Below are positions 1 to 7,572 of a stretch of 16,634 bases of DNA, piece after piece. A program made the position numbers and the translations under genes. The first letter of the stretch is position 1. Each line of letters begins with the position of its first letter. The DNA is from JBFHNV01 sp965365655 (GTDB lineage: Bacteria > Pseudomonadota > Gammaproteobacteria > HK1): contig CBDUCN010000090.1 of the NCBI GenBank assembly GCA_965365655.1, forward strand, positions 1 through 16,634, in the 5' to 3' direction. The notes beneath the pieces were generated by a model. That model saw only the letters and a list, made by a program, of their open reading frames with translations. It ran no database searches and was not told where the DNA came from.

Positions 1-3000
1 CGCGGCGTGCGAGCCGCGCGCCTTCATCCGCTCCCCGGCCAGCAGCAGGCACGGCGTCAGCACCAGCGTCAGCAGCGTCGCGAAGGTGAGGCCGCCGGCG
101 ACGGCCGTCGCGAGCTGCGTCCACCACTGCGTCGACGGACCGCCGACCTGGATCTCGCGCCCGATGAGGTCCACGTTCACGCCGAGCACCATCGGCAGCA
201 GGCCCAGGATGGTCGTCAGCGTGGTCAGCATCACCGGGCGCAGGCGCTGCGCGCCGGTGCGCAGCAGCGCCTCCACCGGCTCCAGGCCGTCGGCGCGCAG
301 CCGGTTGTAGGTGTCGATCAGCACGATGTTGTTGTTCACGACGATCCCGGCCAGCGCGATCACGCCGACGCCGCTCATCACGATGCCGAACGGCTCGCGG
401 ATCACCAGCAGCCCCAGCAGCACTCCGACGGTGGACAGCACCACGGCGCTCAGGATCAGCAGCGCCTGGTAGAAGCTGTTGAACTGCGTGACCAGGATGA
501 TGGCCATGATGAACAGCGCGACGCCGAACGCGCGCACCAGGAACTCCTCCGCCTCGCGCTGCTCCCGGTCCTCGCCCTTGAACGCGAGATCCACGCCGGC
601 CTCGAGCGGGTGCTGCTCCAGCCACGCGCGGATCGCGCGCACCCGGTCGTCCGCGAGCACGCCCTCCGGCACGTCCGCCTCCACCTTGAGCACGCGCCGT
701 CCGTCGGTGCGCCGGATCGTGCCCACCCGCGGCTGTGCGTCGCGGGTCACGAAGTTGCCGATCGGCACCGGGCCCTCCGGCGTCGGCACCCGCAGGCGGT
801 CCATCTGCGACAGGCTGCGATCGCCGAACGGGAAGCGCACGCGGATGTCGACCTCGTCGTCGGTGTCGTCGGGGCGGTAGTCGCCGACCTTGATGCCGTT
901 CGTGATCAGCTGGATGGCGCTGCCGACGACGCTGATGTCGGCGCCGTAGCGGCTCGCCTCGGCGCGGTCCACGGTCAGCTGCCACTCGATGCCGGGCACC
1001 GAGCGGGTGTCGGTCACGTCCACGAAGCCGCCGAGCTCGGCCAGCCCGCGGCGCACGTGCTCCACCGCGGGCTCCAGCTTCGCGGGGTCGCGCGCCGCGA
1101 GCTGCAGCTGCACGGGCTTGCCCACCGGCGGCCCGGACTCCTGCTTGCGCACCTCGAGCACGATGCCGGGGATGTCGGCGGTGCGCCGGCGCACCTCGGC
1201 GAGGATCGCCGACGCCGGGCGGCGCGCGCGCCAGTCCACGAACTCGAGCTGCACCAGCCCGACGGTGTCCTCGCCGACCTCGGCGCGGAACCGGGTGCCG
1301 CTGCGCGCGTAGATCGTCTCGAACTCCGCCATGTCGAGGATGCGGCTCTCGACCTCGCGCACCAGCGCGTCGCGCTCGTCCACCGAGAGATCGCCGCGCG
1401 CGCGCACGTGCAGCACCGCGTTCTCGGGCTCCACCTCGGGGAAGAACTCGACCCCGTGGCCGAAGCGCGCGTAGCCGCCGTACGCCGCGACGAGGATCAG
1501 CAGCGCGCCGGCGAACACCTTGCCCGGATGCGCCAGCGCGCGGCGCAGCGTGCGCACGTACGCGCCGGCGAGGCCGTCGATGTGCGCGAGATCTCCGGTC
1601 TCGGCGGCGGCCAGCGCCGCGGCGCGGTGGCCGGCGTCGGGCGCGCGCCGGCCCACCACGCCGCCGAGCGTGGGCACGAACACCAGCGCCATCACCAGCG
1701 ACGCGCTCAGCGTCGCGATCAGCGTGATCGGCAGGTACTTCATGAACTCGCCGACCAGCCCCGGCCAGAACAGCAGCGGCGCGAACGCCGCCAGCGTGGT
1801 CGCGGTGGCGGCGATGATGGGCCACGCCATGCGCTTCGCGGCGATCGCGTAGGCCGCCCTGCGGTCGTGGCCCTCGGCCATCTTGCGGTCCGCGAGCTCG
1901 ACCACGACGATGGTGCCGTCCACCAGCATGCCGACCGCCATGATCAGCGAGAACAGCACCACGATGTTGATCGTGAGCCCGGCGAATCCGAGCACCAGGA
2001 TGCCGGCCAGGAAGGAGCCGGGGATGGACACGCCCACCAGCGCGCCGGCGCGTGCGCCCAGCGCCGCGATCACGACGATCATCACCAGCACCACCGCGGC
2101 CAGCACGTTGTTCTGCAGGTCCGAGAGCATGTTCTCGATGTCCTCGGACTTGTCCTGCGAGAAGCTCACCTCGATGCCGGGCGGCCACGCGGCGCGCTCG
2201 TCCGCGACCAGCGCGCGCACCGCGTCGATGGTGTCGATGATGTTGGTGCCGATGCGCTTCGTGACCTCCAGCGCGACCGCCGGCTGGCCGCCCACGCGGG
2301 CGTAGCCCACCGGGTCCTTGAACGTGCGCCGCGCGACCGCGACGTCCTGGAACGTGACCACGCGATCGCCGCTCACCTTCACCGGCAGGCGCAGCACGTC
2401 CTCCACGCTCTCGAACAGGCCCGGCACCTTCACCGAGAAGCGCCCGCTGCCGGTGTCCAGCGCGCCGGCGGCGACGAGCTGGTTGTTGCGCGCGACGAGG
2501 CGCATCAGCGCATCCGGGGTCTGGTTGTAGCCCTCCATGCGCGCCGGATCGACGACCACCTCGAGCAGGTCCTCGCGGTCGCCGGCGATGTCCACCTCCA
2601 GCACGCCCTGCAGGCCTTCGATCTTGTCGCGCAGGTCGCGCGCCCGCGCGACCAGGATCCGCTCCGGCACGTCGCCGTACAGCGTCACCACCAGCACCGG
2701 GAACAGCGCGACGTTCACCTCGTTGACGACGGGCTCCTCGCTGTCCGCGGGCAGCTCCGCCTTCGCGATGTCCACCCGCTCGCGCACGTCGTCCAGCGCC
2801 TGCTGGCTGTCGAAGCCGGCCTCGAACTCGAGCAGCACGCTGGCCTCGCCCTCGCGCGCCTCGGAGCGCATCTCCTTCACGCCCTCGATGCCGCGCAGCT
2901 CCTTCTCCATCGGGCGCACCAGCAGGCGCTCGGCGTCCTCCGGCGAGATGCCGTCGTGCACCAGCGACACGTAGATGATCGGGATCGCGACGTCCGGGTC

Positions 3001-3111
3001 GGACTCCTTCGGGATGCCGGCGTACGCGACGGCGCCGGCGACCAGGATCAGCGCGAGGATCAGCAGCACCGGGCGCGGGCGCCCGACGGTCGCGTCGATG
3101 ATCGCGTTCAC
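1..3111 (-). CDS. RND efflux permease (AcrB/HAE family), 3' end cut by window
   Basis: Inner-membrane proton-driven permease of a tripartite efflux pump. The reverse strand is open from GTG at 3111 to the window edge, giving 1037 codons without a stop. RND permeases usually have about 1020-1060 residues, so only the tail is missing. The first membrane helix is at about residues 9-28, followed by a large periplasmic loop. A second helix bundle holds the TM4 signature GMLVDGTIVVVE with D398. The C-terminal half repeats the fold and holds GIVVNNNIVLID (N926-N928) in the TM10 position. The usual Asp-Asp pair is Asp-Gly here, and the usual TM10 Lys is Asn. The GTG start overlaps the stop of the upstream fusion protein (GTGA) and has no good Shine-Dalgarno, so translation is probably coupled. 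No outer-membrane factor gene is visible; it may lie to the left or be a shared TolC. Family assignment is firm; the substrate is unknown. Confidence 0.93.
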   Translation of the reverse strand, partial: MNAIIDATVGRPRPVLLILALILVAGAVAYAGIPKESDPDVAIPIIYVSLVHDGISPEDAERLLVRPMEKELRGIEGVKEMRSEAREGEASVLLEFEAGFDSQQALDDVRERVDIAKAELPADSEEPVVNEVNVALFPVLVVTLYGDVPERILVARARDLRDKIEGLQGVLEVDIAGDREDLLEVVVDPARMEGYNQTPDALMRLVARNNQLVAAGALDTGSGRFSVKVPGLFESVEDVLRLPVKVSGDRVVTFQDVAVARRTFKDPVGYARVGGQPAVALEVTKRIGTNIIDTIDAVRALVADERAAWPPGIEVSFSQDKSEDIENMLSDLQNNVLAAVVLVMIVVIAALGARAGALVGVSIPGSFLAGILVLGFAGLTINIVVLFSLIMAVGMLVDGTIVVVELADRKMAEGHDRRAAYAIAAKRMAWPIIAATATTLAAFAPLLFWPGLVGEFMKYLPITLIATLSASLVMALVFVPTLGGVVGRRAPDAGHRAAALAAAETGDLAHIDGLAGAYVRTLRRALAHPGKVFAGALLILVAAYGGYARFGHGVEFFPEVEPENAVLHVRARGDLSVDERDALVREVESRILDMAEFETIYARSGTRFRAEVGEDTVGLVQLEFVDWRARRPASAILAEVRRRTADIPGIVLEVRKQESGPPVGKPVQLQLAARDPAKLEPAVEHVRRGLAELGGFVDVTDTRSVPGIEWQLTVDRAEASRYGADISVVGSAIQLITNGIKVGDYRPDDTDDEVDIRVRFPFGDRSLSQMDRLRVPTPEGPVPIGNFVTRDAQPRVGTIRRTDGRRVLKVEADVPEGVLADDRVRAIRAWLEQHPLEAGVDLAFKGEDREQREAEEFLVRAFGVALFIMAIILVTQFNSFYQALLILSAVVLSTVGVLLGLLVIREPFGIVMSGVGVIALAGIVVNNNIVLIDTYNRLRADGLEPVEALLRTGAQRLRPVMLTTLTTILGLLPMVLGVNVDLIGREIQVGGPSTQWWTQLATAVAGGLTFATLLTLVLTPCLLLAGERMKARGSHAA

Positions 3112-4253
3112 GAGCGGGTGCCGCGGGGCGTCGCGTCGGCGTCGCCCAGCCGGGTCGCGTCGGCGCCGGGGTCCTCCACCGGCGTCACGAGGTCGCCCTC
3201 GCGCACGAAGCCCTGGCCCACCGTGATCACCCGCGCGCGCGCCGGCAGCCCGGTGACCCACACGCCGTCGGCGTCGGCGGTCACGATCTCGACCGGGTGG
3301 AACGCGACGCGGTCGTCGTCGTCCACGGTCTTCACGCCGATGCGGTCGCCGGCGTCCAGCGACAGCAGCGCCGGGGAGATCCGGTGCGCGCGGGTGACTG
3401 GCGTCGGGATGCGGATCTCGGCGGTGACGCCGGCGACCAGCGTCGCGTCCGGGTTCGGCACCTCGAGGTCGACGCGGAAGGTGCGCGTGGCCTCGTCGGA
3501 CTGCGCGGACACGAAGCGCACCCGGCCCTCGATGCGCTCGCCGGTCACCAGCGACGCGGTGCCGGGCGCGCCCTCGCGCACGCTGGCCAGCTCGCGCTGG
3601 GTGATGAACCCGGTCACCACCATCGGATCCACGTCGATGACGCGCGCGAGCTCGTCGCCCTCGCGCATGTAGTCACCCACCTCCGCGCGGCGTTCCTCCA
3701 GGATGCCGGCGAACGGCGCGCGCACCGCGGTGTTCGCGATGGCCACCTTGACCTGGGCGACGCGCGCGCGGGCCGCGGCGAGGTTCGCGCCGGCCTCCGC
3801 GAGCGCGGTCTCGGACTGGAAGCGCTTGCTCTCCAGGCGCTGCGCGGCGAGGTACTCCAGCTCGCGCTGGCGCACGACGGCCTCGGCCTCGGCGAGGCGC
3901 GCCTCGAGGTCGCGCATGTCGAGGCGCGCGATCAGGTCGCCCTCGGCGACGCGGGCGCCGCGCTCCGGACCCACCGCGACCACGCGGCCCTCCTGCTCGG
4001 CGCGCAGGATCACCGCGCGATCCGGGACCGTGCGGCCGTACACGGTGACGTCCCGGGCCACCGCGCGCGCCTCCAGCGTGACCACGCGCACCGAGAATGG
4101 CGCCGGTGCCTGCGGCGCGCCGGCGCCGCCGGCGCCGCCGGCGGCGTCGCCTTCGGGGCGGCCGCCGGCGCCGGACAGCAGCCACAGCGTGAGCGCGATC
4201 GCTATTCCGGCCGCGAGCAGCAGCGACTGGTTGTCGGCGATGAAGCGTTTCAC
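3108..4253 (-). CDS. RND efflux membrane-fusion (periplasmic adaptor) protein
   Basis: Periplasmic adaptor that links the RND permease to an outer-membrane channel. I chose GTG at 4253 (381 residues) because GGAGG (4261-4265 on the complement) lies 7 nt upstream. A GTG at 4298 would add 15 residues but has no good ribosome site. Residues 9-27 form one hydrophobic helix with no lipobox Cys, so the protein is anchored by an N-terminal membrane segment rather than a lipid. A Gly/Ala/Pro-rich linker follows (about 28-52). Then come the first lipoyl/barrel-sandwich half (about 82-110), an alpha-helical hairpin rich in Ala, Glu and Arg (about 113-172), the second lipoyl half with VRAPFAGIL (177-185), and beta-barrel and membrane-proximal domains. 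It is the first gene of a two-gene operon; its TGA overlaps the permease start. Substrate class is not readable from the sequence. Confidence 0.92.
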   Translation of the reverse strand: MKRFIADNQSLLLAAGIAIALTLWLLSGAGGRPEGDAAGGAGGAGAPQAPAPFSVRVVTLEARAVARDVTVYGRTVPDRAVILRAEQEGRVVAVGPERGARVAEGDLIARLDMRDLEARLAEAEAVVRQRELEYLAAQRLESKRFQSETALAEAGANLAAARARVAQVKVAIANTAVRAPFAGILEERRAEVGDYMREGDELARVIDVDPMVVTGFITQRELASVREGAPGTASLVTGERIEGRVRFVSAQSDEATRTFRVDLEVPNPDATLVAGVTAEIRIPTPVTRAHRISPALLSLDAGDRIGVKTVDDDDRVAFHPVEIVTADADGVWVTGLPARARVITVGQGFVREGDLVTPVEDPGADATRLGDADATPRGTRS

Positions 4254-4432
4254 GGCGATCCCTCCGCCGCGTCGGTGGCCGGGTCTGAAGAACTGCACGA
4301 CGATGCGATGCGCGCCGGCACATGCTAACCGGCCGATCCGGGTCCCGCGACGTCGGCCCCGCTCGTCGAATCGCCGCCTTCCTCGCGCATGCGGCAGAAT
4401 GCGTCGGGGCAGGGCGGTATCGGGGAGGCGCG
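4254..4432. promoter_or_regulatory. divergent intergenic region, efflux operon / HTH regulator
   Basis: A 179-bp region separates the leftward efflux operon from the rightward regulator and must hold at least one promoter in each direction. GGAGG serves the fusion protein at 4261-4265 (complement), and GGGGAGG serves the regulator at 4422-4428. I see no convincing -35/-10 pair and no long palindrome, so operator sites are not called. The arrangement itself is the typical place for a regulator to act on both itself and the pump. Confidence 0.45.
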
Positions 4433-5314
4433 ATGCAGGAGTTCCTCACCACCCGCGAGGTGGCGGCGCTGCTGCGGGTGAAGGAGCGCAAGATCTACGA
4501 GCTGGTCGCCGAGAAGGCGATCCCGGCGAGCCGGGTCACCGGCAAGCTGCTGTTTCCCCGCGACCTGATCGAGGCCTGGGTGGGCCGGCACGTGGAGTAC
4601 GCCGGGGAGGCGGAGGCCCTGCGCGAGCGCCCGCCGGTGGTTGCCGGCAGCCACGACCCGTTGCTGGAGTGGGCGCTGCGCGCGTCCCGATGCGGCCTCG
4701 CGACCTATTTCGACGGCAGCCTGGACGGGCTGGATCGTATGGCCTCGGGCCAGGCCCTCGCGGCCGGCATGCACGTGCCCGAGGCCGGCGGCACCGGCTT
4801 CAACGCGGAGCACGTGGCGGCCCGCCTGCCGGGCCAGCCGGTGGTGCTGATCGAGCTGTTCCGCCGCCGCCAGGGGCTGGTGCTCCCCGCCGGCAATCCG
4901 CTCGCCATCTCGGGCATCGCCGACCTCGCGGGCCGGCGCTGCGTGCCGCGGCAGCCGGACTCGGGCAGCCACGCGCTGTTCGCGCACCTGCTCGCCGAGG
5001 CGGGCGTCGCGCGCGACGCCATCACGTTCATCGATCCGCCGGCGCGCAGCGAGACCGACGTCGCGCTCGCGGTCGCGTCCGGGCACGCGGACGCCGGCCT
5101 CGCGATCGAGACCGGCGCGCGCACCCACGGCCTCGACTTCGTGCCGCTGTTCGAGGAGCGCTACGACCTGCTCGCATGGCGGCGCGAGTACTTCGAGCCG
5201 GCGCTGCAGACGCTGCTCGGATTCTGCGCCGGCGCCGCGATGCGCGAACGCGCCCACGCGCTCGGCGGATACGACCTCGCAGGCTTCGGCACCGTCCGCT
5301 ACAACGGCCGCTGA
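4433..5314 (+). CDS. HTH (excisionase/HTH_17-type) regulator with PBP-like ligand domain
   Basis: Predicted one-component transcription regulator of 293 residues. ATG at 4433 is chosen because GGGGAGG lies 4 nt upstream and the HTH starts immediately (MQEFLTTREVAALLRV). A more upstream start at 4322 would add 37 residues with no family character. Residues 4-52 match the excisionase-like helix-turn-helix: TREVAALLRV, ERKIYELV, then a GKLLFPRDLIEAWV wing. Residues about 65-285 resemble the periplasmic-binding-protein-like domain (PBP_like, as in ModA/LysR-type sensors), including a DLAGRRCVPRQPDSGSH segment typical of the ligand-contacting region. There is no signal peptide, so the sensor domain acts in the cytoplasm. 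It is divergent from the efflux operon and convergent with the enolase-superfamily gene. Relatives have been linked to oxyanion or small-acid sensing, but the ligand here is unknown. Regulation of the pump is inference from position. Confidence 0.82.
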   Translation: MQEFLTTREVAALLRVKERKIYELVAEKAIPASRVTGKLLFPRDLIEAWVGRHVEYAGEAEALRERPPVVAGSHDPLLEWALRASRCGLATYFDGSLDGLDRMASGQALAAGMHVPEAGGTGFNAEHVAARLPGQPVVLIELFRRRQGLVLPAGNPLAISGIADLAGRRCVPRQPDSGSHALFAHLLAEAGVARDAITFIDPPARSETDVALAVASGHADAGLAIETGARTHGLDFVPLFEERYDLLAWRREYFEPALQTLLGFCAGAAMRERAHALGGYDLAGFGTVRYNGR

Positions 5315-5320
5315 AGCATA

Positions 5321-5339
5321 GGGGTCAGGACTTGACCCG
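5321..5339. repeat. REP-like short palindrome / possible bidirectional terminator
   Basis: GGGTCA (5322-5327) and TGACCC (5333-5338) form a perfect 6-bp inverted repeat around the loop GGACT. It sits in the 37-bp gap between two convergent genes. GGGGTCAG...TTGACCC sequences resemble the short palindromes scattered through many Beta- and Gammaproteobacteria, often mobilised by REP-associated tyrosine transposases. That resemblance is from memory. There is no U-tract, so intrinsic termination is only possible. I see one copy in the window. Confidence 0.45.
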
Positions 5340-5351
5340 TATGCGACGCTG

Positions 5352-6491
5352 CTAGACGTATCCGGGGCCGTCGATCAGCGGGAACTCCGCGAGCCGCGCC
5401 TCGTCGATCTCCACGCCCAGGCCGGGGCGCTCGGGCGGGCGCACGGTGCCGTCGGCGTCGACGTGTGCCTGCCAGTCGCACAGGCTGTCGCGCAGCGGGT
5501 TGTGGCGCGACAGGTCGGCCTCGAAGTAGCCGGGATTGTCCACGCTCGCGAGCAGGTGGATGCACGCCGCGACGTTGAGCCCGGTGAGCGAGGTGTGCGG
5601 GTTCACGGTGAGCTTCCACGCCGACGCGATGGCGGCGATGCGTAGGCCCTCGGTGGGGCCGCCGGTCTTCGACACGTCGGGCTGGATGACCGTCACCACG
5701 CCGTCCTCGAACAGGCGGTGGAACTCGAAGCGCGTGTAGTGGTTCTCGCCGGCCGCGAGCGGCGTGACGCCGAAGCTTCGCGCCTCGCGGTACAGGCGGT
5801 GGTCGTGCGGCGGGAACGGCTCTTCCAGCCAGCCGGCGCGGGCCTCGTCCAGCGCTGGCATCACGCGCCGCGCGTCGGCCAGCGAGTACGCCGCGTTGGC
5901 GTCGGTGAGGATGTCGACCTCGTCGCCGAACGCGGCGCGCACCGCGTGCACGCGCGCGATGTCGTCCCGCGGGTTGTCCCCGAGGCGCAGCTTGAGCGCC
6001 CGGTAGCCCGCCTCCACGCACGCGCGCGCCTCGTCCACCAGCGTCTCCGGCGCCTGGTAGCCCAGCGACACGCCGCCCGCGTACGCGGGGATGGACCTCG
6101 CGCTGCCGCCCATCAGCCGGTAGAGCGGCCAGCCGGCGGCCTTGCCGCGGATGTCCCACAGCGCCATGTCGATGCCGCTCATCGCAATCGCGCAGCCGGC
6201 GCCCATGCCGTGACTCGCGAGCTGCATGCGGTAGATGCGCTGCCACACGCCGACGTTGTCGGTGGCCTCCATGCCCGTCACCAGCGTGCGCAGCGTCGTG
6301 TTGGCGAGCTGCGCGACGGCGCCCGGCGCGCGCCCCGCGTGGGACTCGCCCCAGCCCGTGATCCCCTCGTCGGTCTCCACCTTCACCAGCACCGCGTCGC
6401 GCTTCACCGCGCGGCCGATGCCGAGCGTGACGCCCTTGTCCTCGGGGATCGGAAACGAGACGGGGATGGCGGTGACGTTGGTGATCTTCAT
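5352..6491 (-). CDS. enolase-superfamily enzyme, mandelate racemase subgroup
   Basis: A 379-residue cytoplasmic Mg-dependent enzyme that should abstract the alpha-proton of a carboxylate, as a sugar-acid dehydratase, racemase or cycloisomerase. The N-terminal capping domain spans about residues 1-125 and the (beta/alpha)7-beta barrel follows. Visible catalytic residues are K167-L-R169 at the end of strand 2, metal ligands at D197 (TDANAAY), the EEP at 223-225 and E249 (GEN), then D272 (QPDVSK) and H299 (NPHTS), which form the mandelate-racemase-type Asp-His dyad. E324 (YFEAD) fits the electrophilic Glu. The second Lys of the usual KxK is Arg, which weakens a racemase reading and favours a His-based dehydratase or similar; this is inference. 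ATG at 6491 follows a GGGAG about 9 nt upstream. It stands alone, with 414 bp of non-coding DNA upstream, so the substrate cannot be read from an operon. Confidence 0.9.
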   Translation of the reverse strand: MKITNVTAIPVSFPIPEDKGVTLGIGRAVKRDAVLVKVETDEGITGWGESHAGRAPGAVAQLANTTLRTLVTGMEATDNVGVWQRIYRMQLASHGMGAGCAIAMSGIDMALWDIRGKAAGWPLYRLMGGSARSIPAYAGGVSLGYQAPETLVDEARACVEAGYRALKLRLGDNPRDDIARVHAVRAAFGDEVDILTDANAAYSLADARRVMPALDEARAGWLEEPFPPHDHRLYREARSFGVTPLAAGENHYTRFEFHRLFEDGVVTVIQPDVSKTGGPTEGLRIAAIASAWKLTVNPHTSLTGLNVAACIHLLASVDNPGYFEADLSRHNPLRDSLCDWQAHVDADGTVRPPERPGLGVEIDEARLAEFPLIDGPGYV

Positions 6492-6905
6492 CGAACGGGC
6501 TCCCGGGAGACTGGCCGGCGACGCGCCGGCAGGATGGTGAAATGCGCCGTCCTCGCGAGCTTCACGAAGCGGGCTGAAGATGCGATCTCCGGGCTGCCCC
6601 GTGCAACGGGCATGTACGTGCTCGCGTCATGGCGGCACGTCGGTGTGCCGGGCGCCGGCCGTCCAGAGACCGCGTTCGTCAGCAGCCTGTTACCCCACGC
6701 GCGCCGTGAAGTCCACGCCGGCGTGCGGGCGACGTCCCCCGCGCGCCGGCGGCCAGGCGTTCCCGTCGGCCCCGGAGCGGCGGCCCGCCGGGCGCCCGCG
6801 ATGGCGTCGGGTGCTGCACCGCAGCGTGCGAGCCCCGGGTGATCTGCAATCGGGGACGGGCATCTAGAATGGCGGCCTGTGCCACGGGACGCGAGGAGGC
6901 GCCGG
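6492..6905. other. 414-bp gene-free divergent region
   Basis: This stretch lies between the starts of the leftward enolase-superfamily gene and the rightward mini-cupin. Short open frames on both strands have arginine/proline/alanine-rich translations typical of high-GC shadow frames and no recognisable ribosome sites. A 10-bp palindrome CTCCCGGGAG (6500-6509) covers the Shine-Dalgarno of the enolase-superfamily gene. A GCCGGC pair (6514-6519, 6525-6530) could form a small hairpin. A TAGAAT hexamer lies near the cupin end. No tRNA, riboswitch or other RNA fold is recognised. Confidence 0.5.
6865..6870 (+). promoter_or_regulatory. possible -10 element of the mini-cupin gene
   Basis: TAGAAT matches the sigma-70 -10 consensus at five of six positions and lies 36 nt before the cupin GTG start. 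No good -35 hexamer is visible at the expected spacing, so this is only a candidate. Confidence 0.25.
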
Positions 6906-7184
6906 GTGGACCGTTCGACGTTCGAGAATTCCTGCCGGGACGAGGGTTACACCGACATCCAGGAGCGCGAAGGGGAGGCCGGCCACGTCTCTACCCCGCA
7001 CACCCATCCGTTCGCCGTGCGCGGGCTCGTGCTCGGGGGCGAGTTCACCCTGGACCGCGGCGGCGACGTGCAGACGTACCGCAAGGGCGAGACCTTCGCG
7101 ATGGACGCGGACTGCGAGCACGCCGAGAGCTTCGGCGCGGCAGGCGCGCAGTACGTGATCGCGCGCAGGCACCCTCCCGCCTGA
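6906..7184 (+). CDS. small single-domain cupin protein
   Basis: A 92-residue cupin. GTG at 6906 is preferred because AGGAGG (6894-6899) lies 6 nt upstream; a GTG at 6879 would place the ribosome site inside the gene. The pattern PHTHPF (H32, H34), GLVLGGEFTLD, KGETFAMDADCEHAE (H72) fits the two conserved cupin motifs in a minimal beta-barrel. The Glu usually found 4-5 residues after HxH is absent here; E46 belongs to the following GE turn rather than the metal site. A three-His metal site, or binding without catalysis, is therefore possible. Small cupins of this kind may act as isomerases, dioxygenases or ligand sensors, and I cannot choose. It is transcribed alone and is convergent with the HIG1-type gene 28 bp downstream. 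Confidence 0.85.
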   Translation: MDRSTFENSCRDEGYTDIQEREGEAGHVSTPHTHPFAVRGLVLGGEFTLDRGGDVQTYRKGETFAMDADCEHAESFGAAGAQYVIARRHPPA

Positions 7185-7212
7185 CGCGCGCGGGCGGCGC
7201 GGCCGCGGGCCT

Positions 7213-7401
7213 TCAGGCGAGGGCCAGCGCCGCGAACAGCAGGATCAGCGTGGCCGCCTGCAGGGCCACGCGGGCGCTCATGAACTGGCCCGCGTGCTCC
7301 TGGTCGAAGCTGCCGCCGCGGACCATGGAGACGATGCCCATGCCGAGCGCCGCCATGGTGGCGAGCGCGGCGAGCACGATGACGGTGGTGACGATGCTCA
7401 T
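7213..7401 (-). CDS. twin-transmembrane HIG1-domain (hypoxia-induced family) protein
   Basis: A 62-residue inner-membrane protein. ATG at 7401 is chosen because GGGAGG (7409-7414 on the complement) lies 7 nt upstream; a longer frame from 7473 adds 24 residues without a ribosome site. Two hydrophobic helices (about residues 3-25 and 43-61) flank a short polar loop with the motif SMVRGGSFDQEHAGQFMSARV. That loop matches bacterial twin-transmembrane proteins of the HIG_1_N family. Mitochondrial members (Rcf1, HIGD1A) associate with cytochrome oxidase; the bacterial role is little known. A perfect FNR/Anr-type box lies 102 bp upstream, in the gap shared with mtfA, which would fit oxygen-linked expression. 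Confidence 0.85.
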   Translation of the reverse strand: MSIVTTVIVLAALATMAALGMGIVSMVRGGSFDQEHAGQFMSARVALQAATLILLFAALALA

Positions 7402-7502
7402 GGCCAATCCTCCCGGGTCGGATCCCGAAGAAGCGCGTGCAGCCCCGAGCGCCGGGGCGGCACGCCCCATCACACAGCCTGGACTCCTGCGCGCCCGGCT
7501 CG

Positions 7503-7516
7503 TTGATCCAGATCAA
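7503..7516. promoter_or_regulatory. FNR/Anr-type binding site (or Crp-family relative)
   Basis: TTGATCCAGATCAA matches TTGAT-N4-ATCAA, the consensus for the oxygen sensor FNR/Anr and related regulators such as Dnr, with both half-sites perfect. It sits in the 171-bp gap between the divergent HIG1-type gene (start 7401) and mtfA (start 7573). Its centre is about 63 bp from the mtfA start codon and about 108 bp from the HIG1-type start codon. No clear -10 is seen at the class II spacing on either side, so which gene it controls is open. Confidence 0.72.
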
Positions 7517-7572
7517 TCGGCGGCGCTGCCCGGCACGCGTGCGGGCCGCGGTGCGTCCCGGGCCGCGGCCTG

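Noticed and set aside
7..3672. A 1221-codon open frame on the plus strand opposite the permease and part of the fusion protein
   Set aside because: Over 7-3111 its codon boundaries coincide with those of the permease, so its stops would need TTA, CTA or TCA codons in the permease, which are nearly absent in such GC-rich DNA. Its translation is arginine, histidine, glutamine and alanine-rich without domains.
4111..4146. A short GCGCCGCCG-type tandem repeat
   Set aside because: It encodes the Gly/Ala-rich linker of the fusion protein in frame, so low complexity explains it.
5299..6246. A 315-codon minus-strand frame overlapping the enolase-superfamily gene
   Set aside because: It is a shifted shadow of a gene with a full set of catalytic residues.
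6500..6509. A 10-bp palindrome CTCCCGGGAG at the ribosome site of the enolase-superfamily gene
   Set aside because: It is short and expected by chance at this GC content; it is mentioned only as part of the leader.
6580..6867. A possible 95-residue gene in the gene-free region
   Set aside because: It has no ribosome site, no domain and a Pro/Arg/Ser-rich shadow composition.
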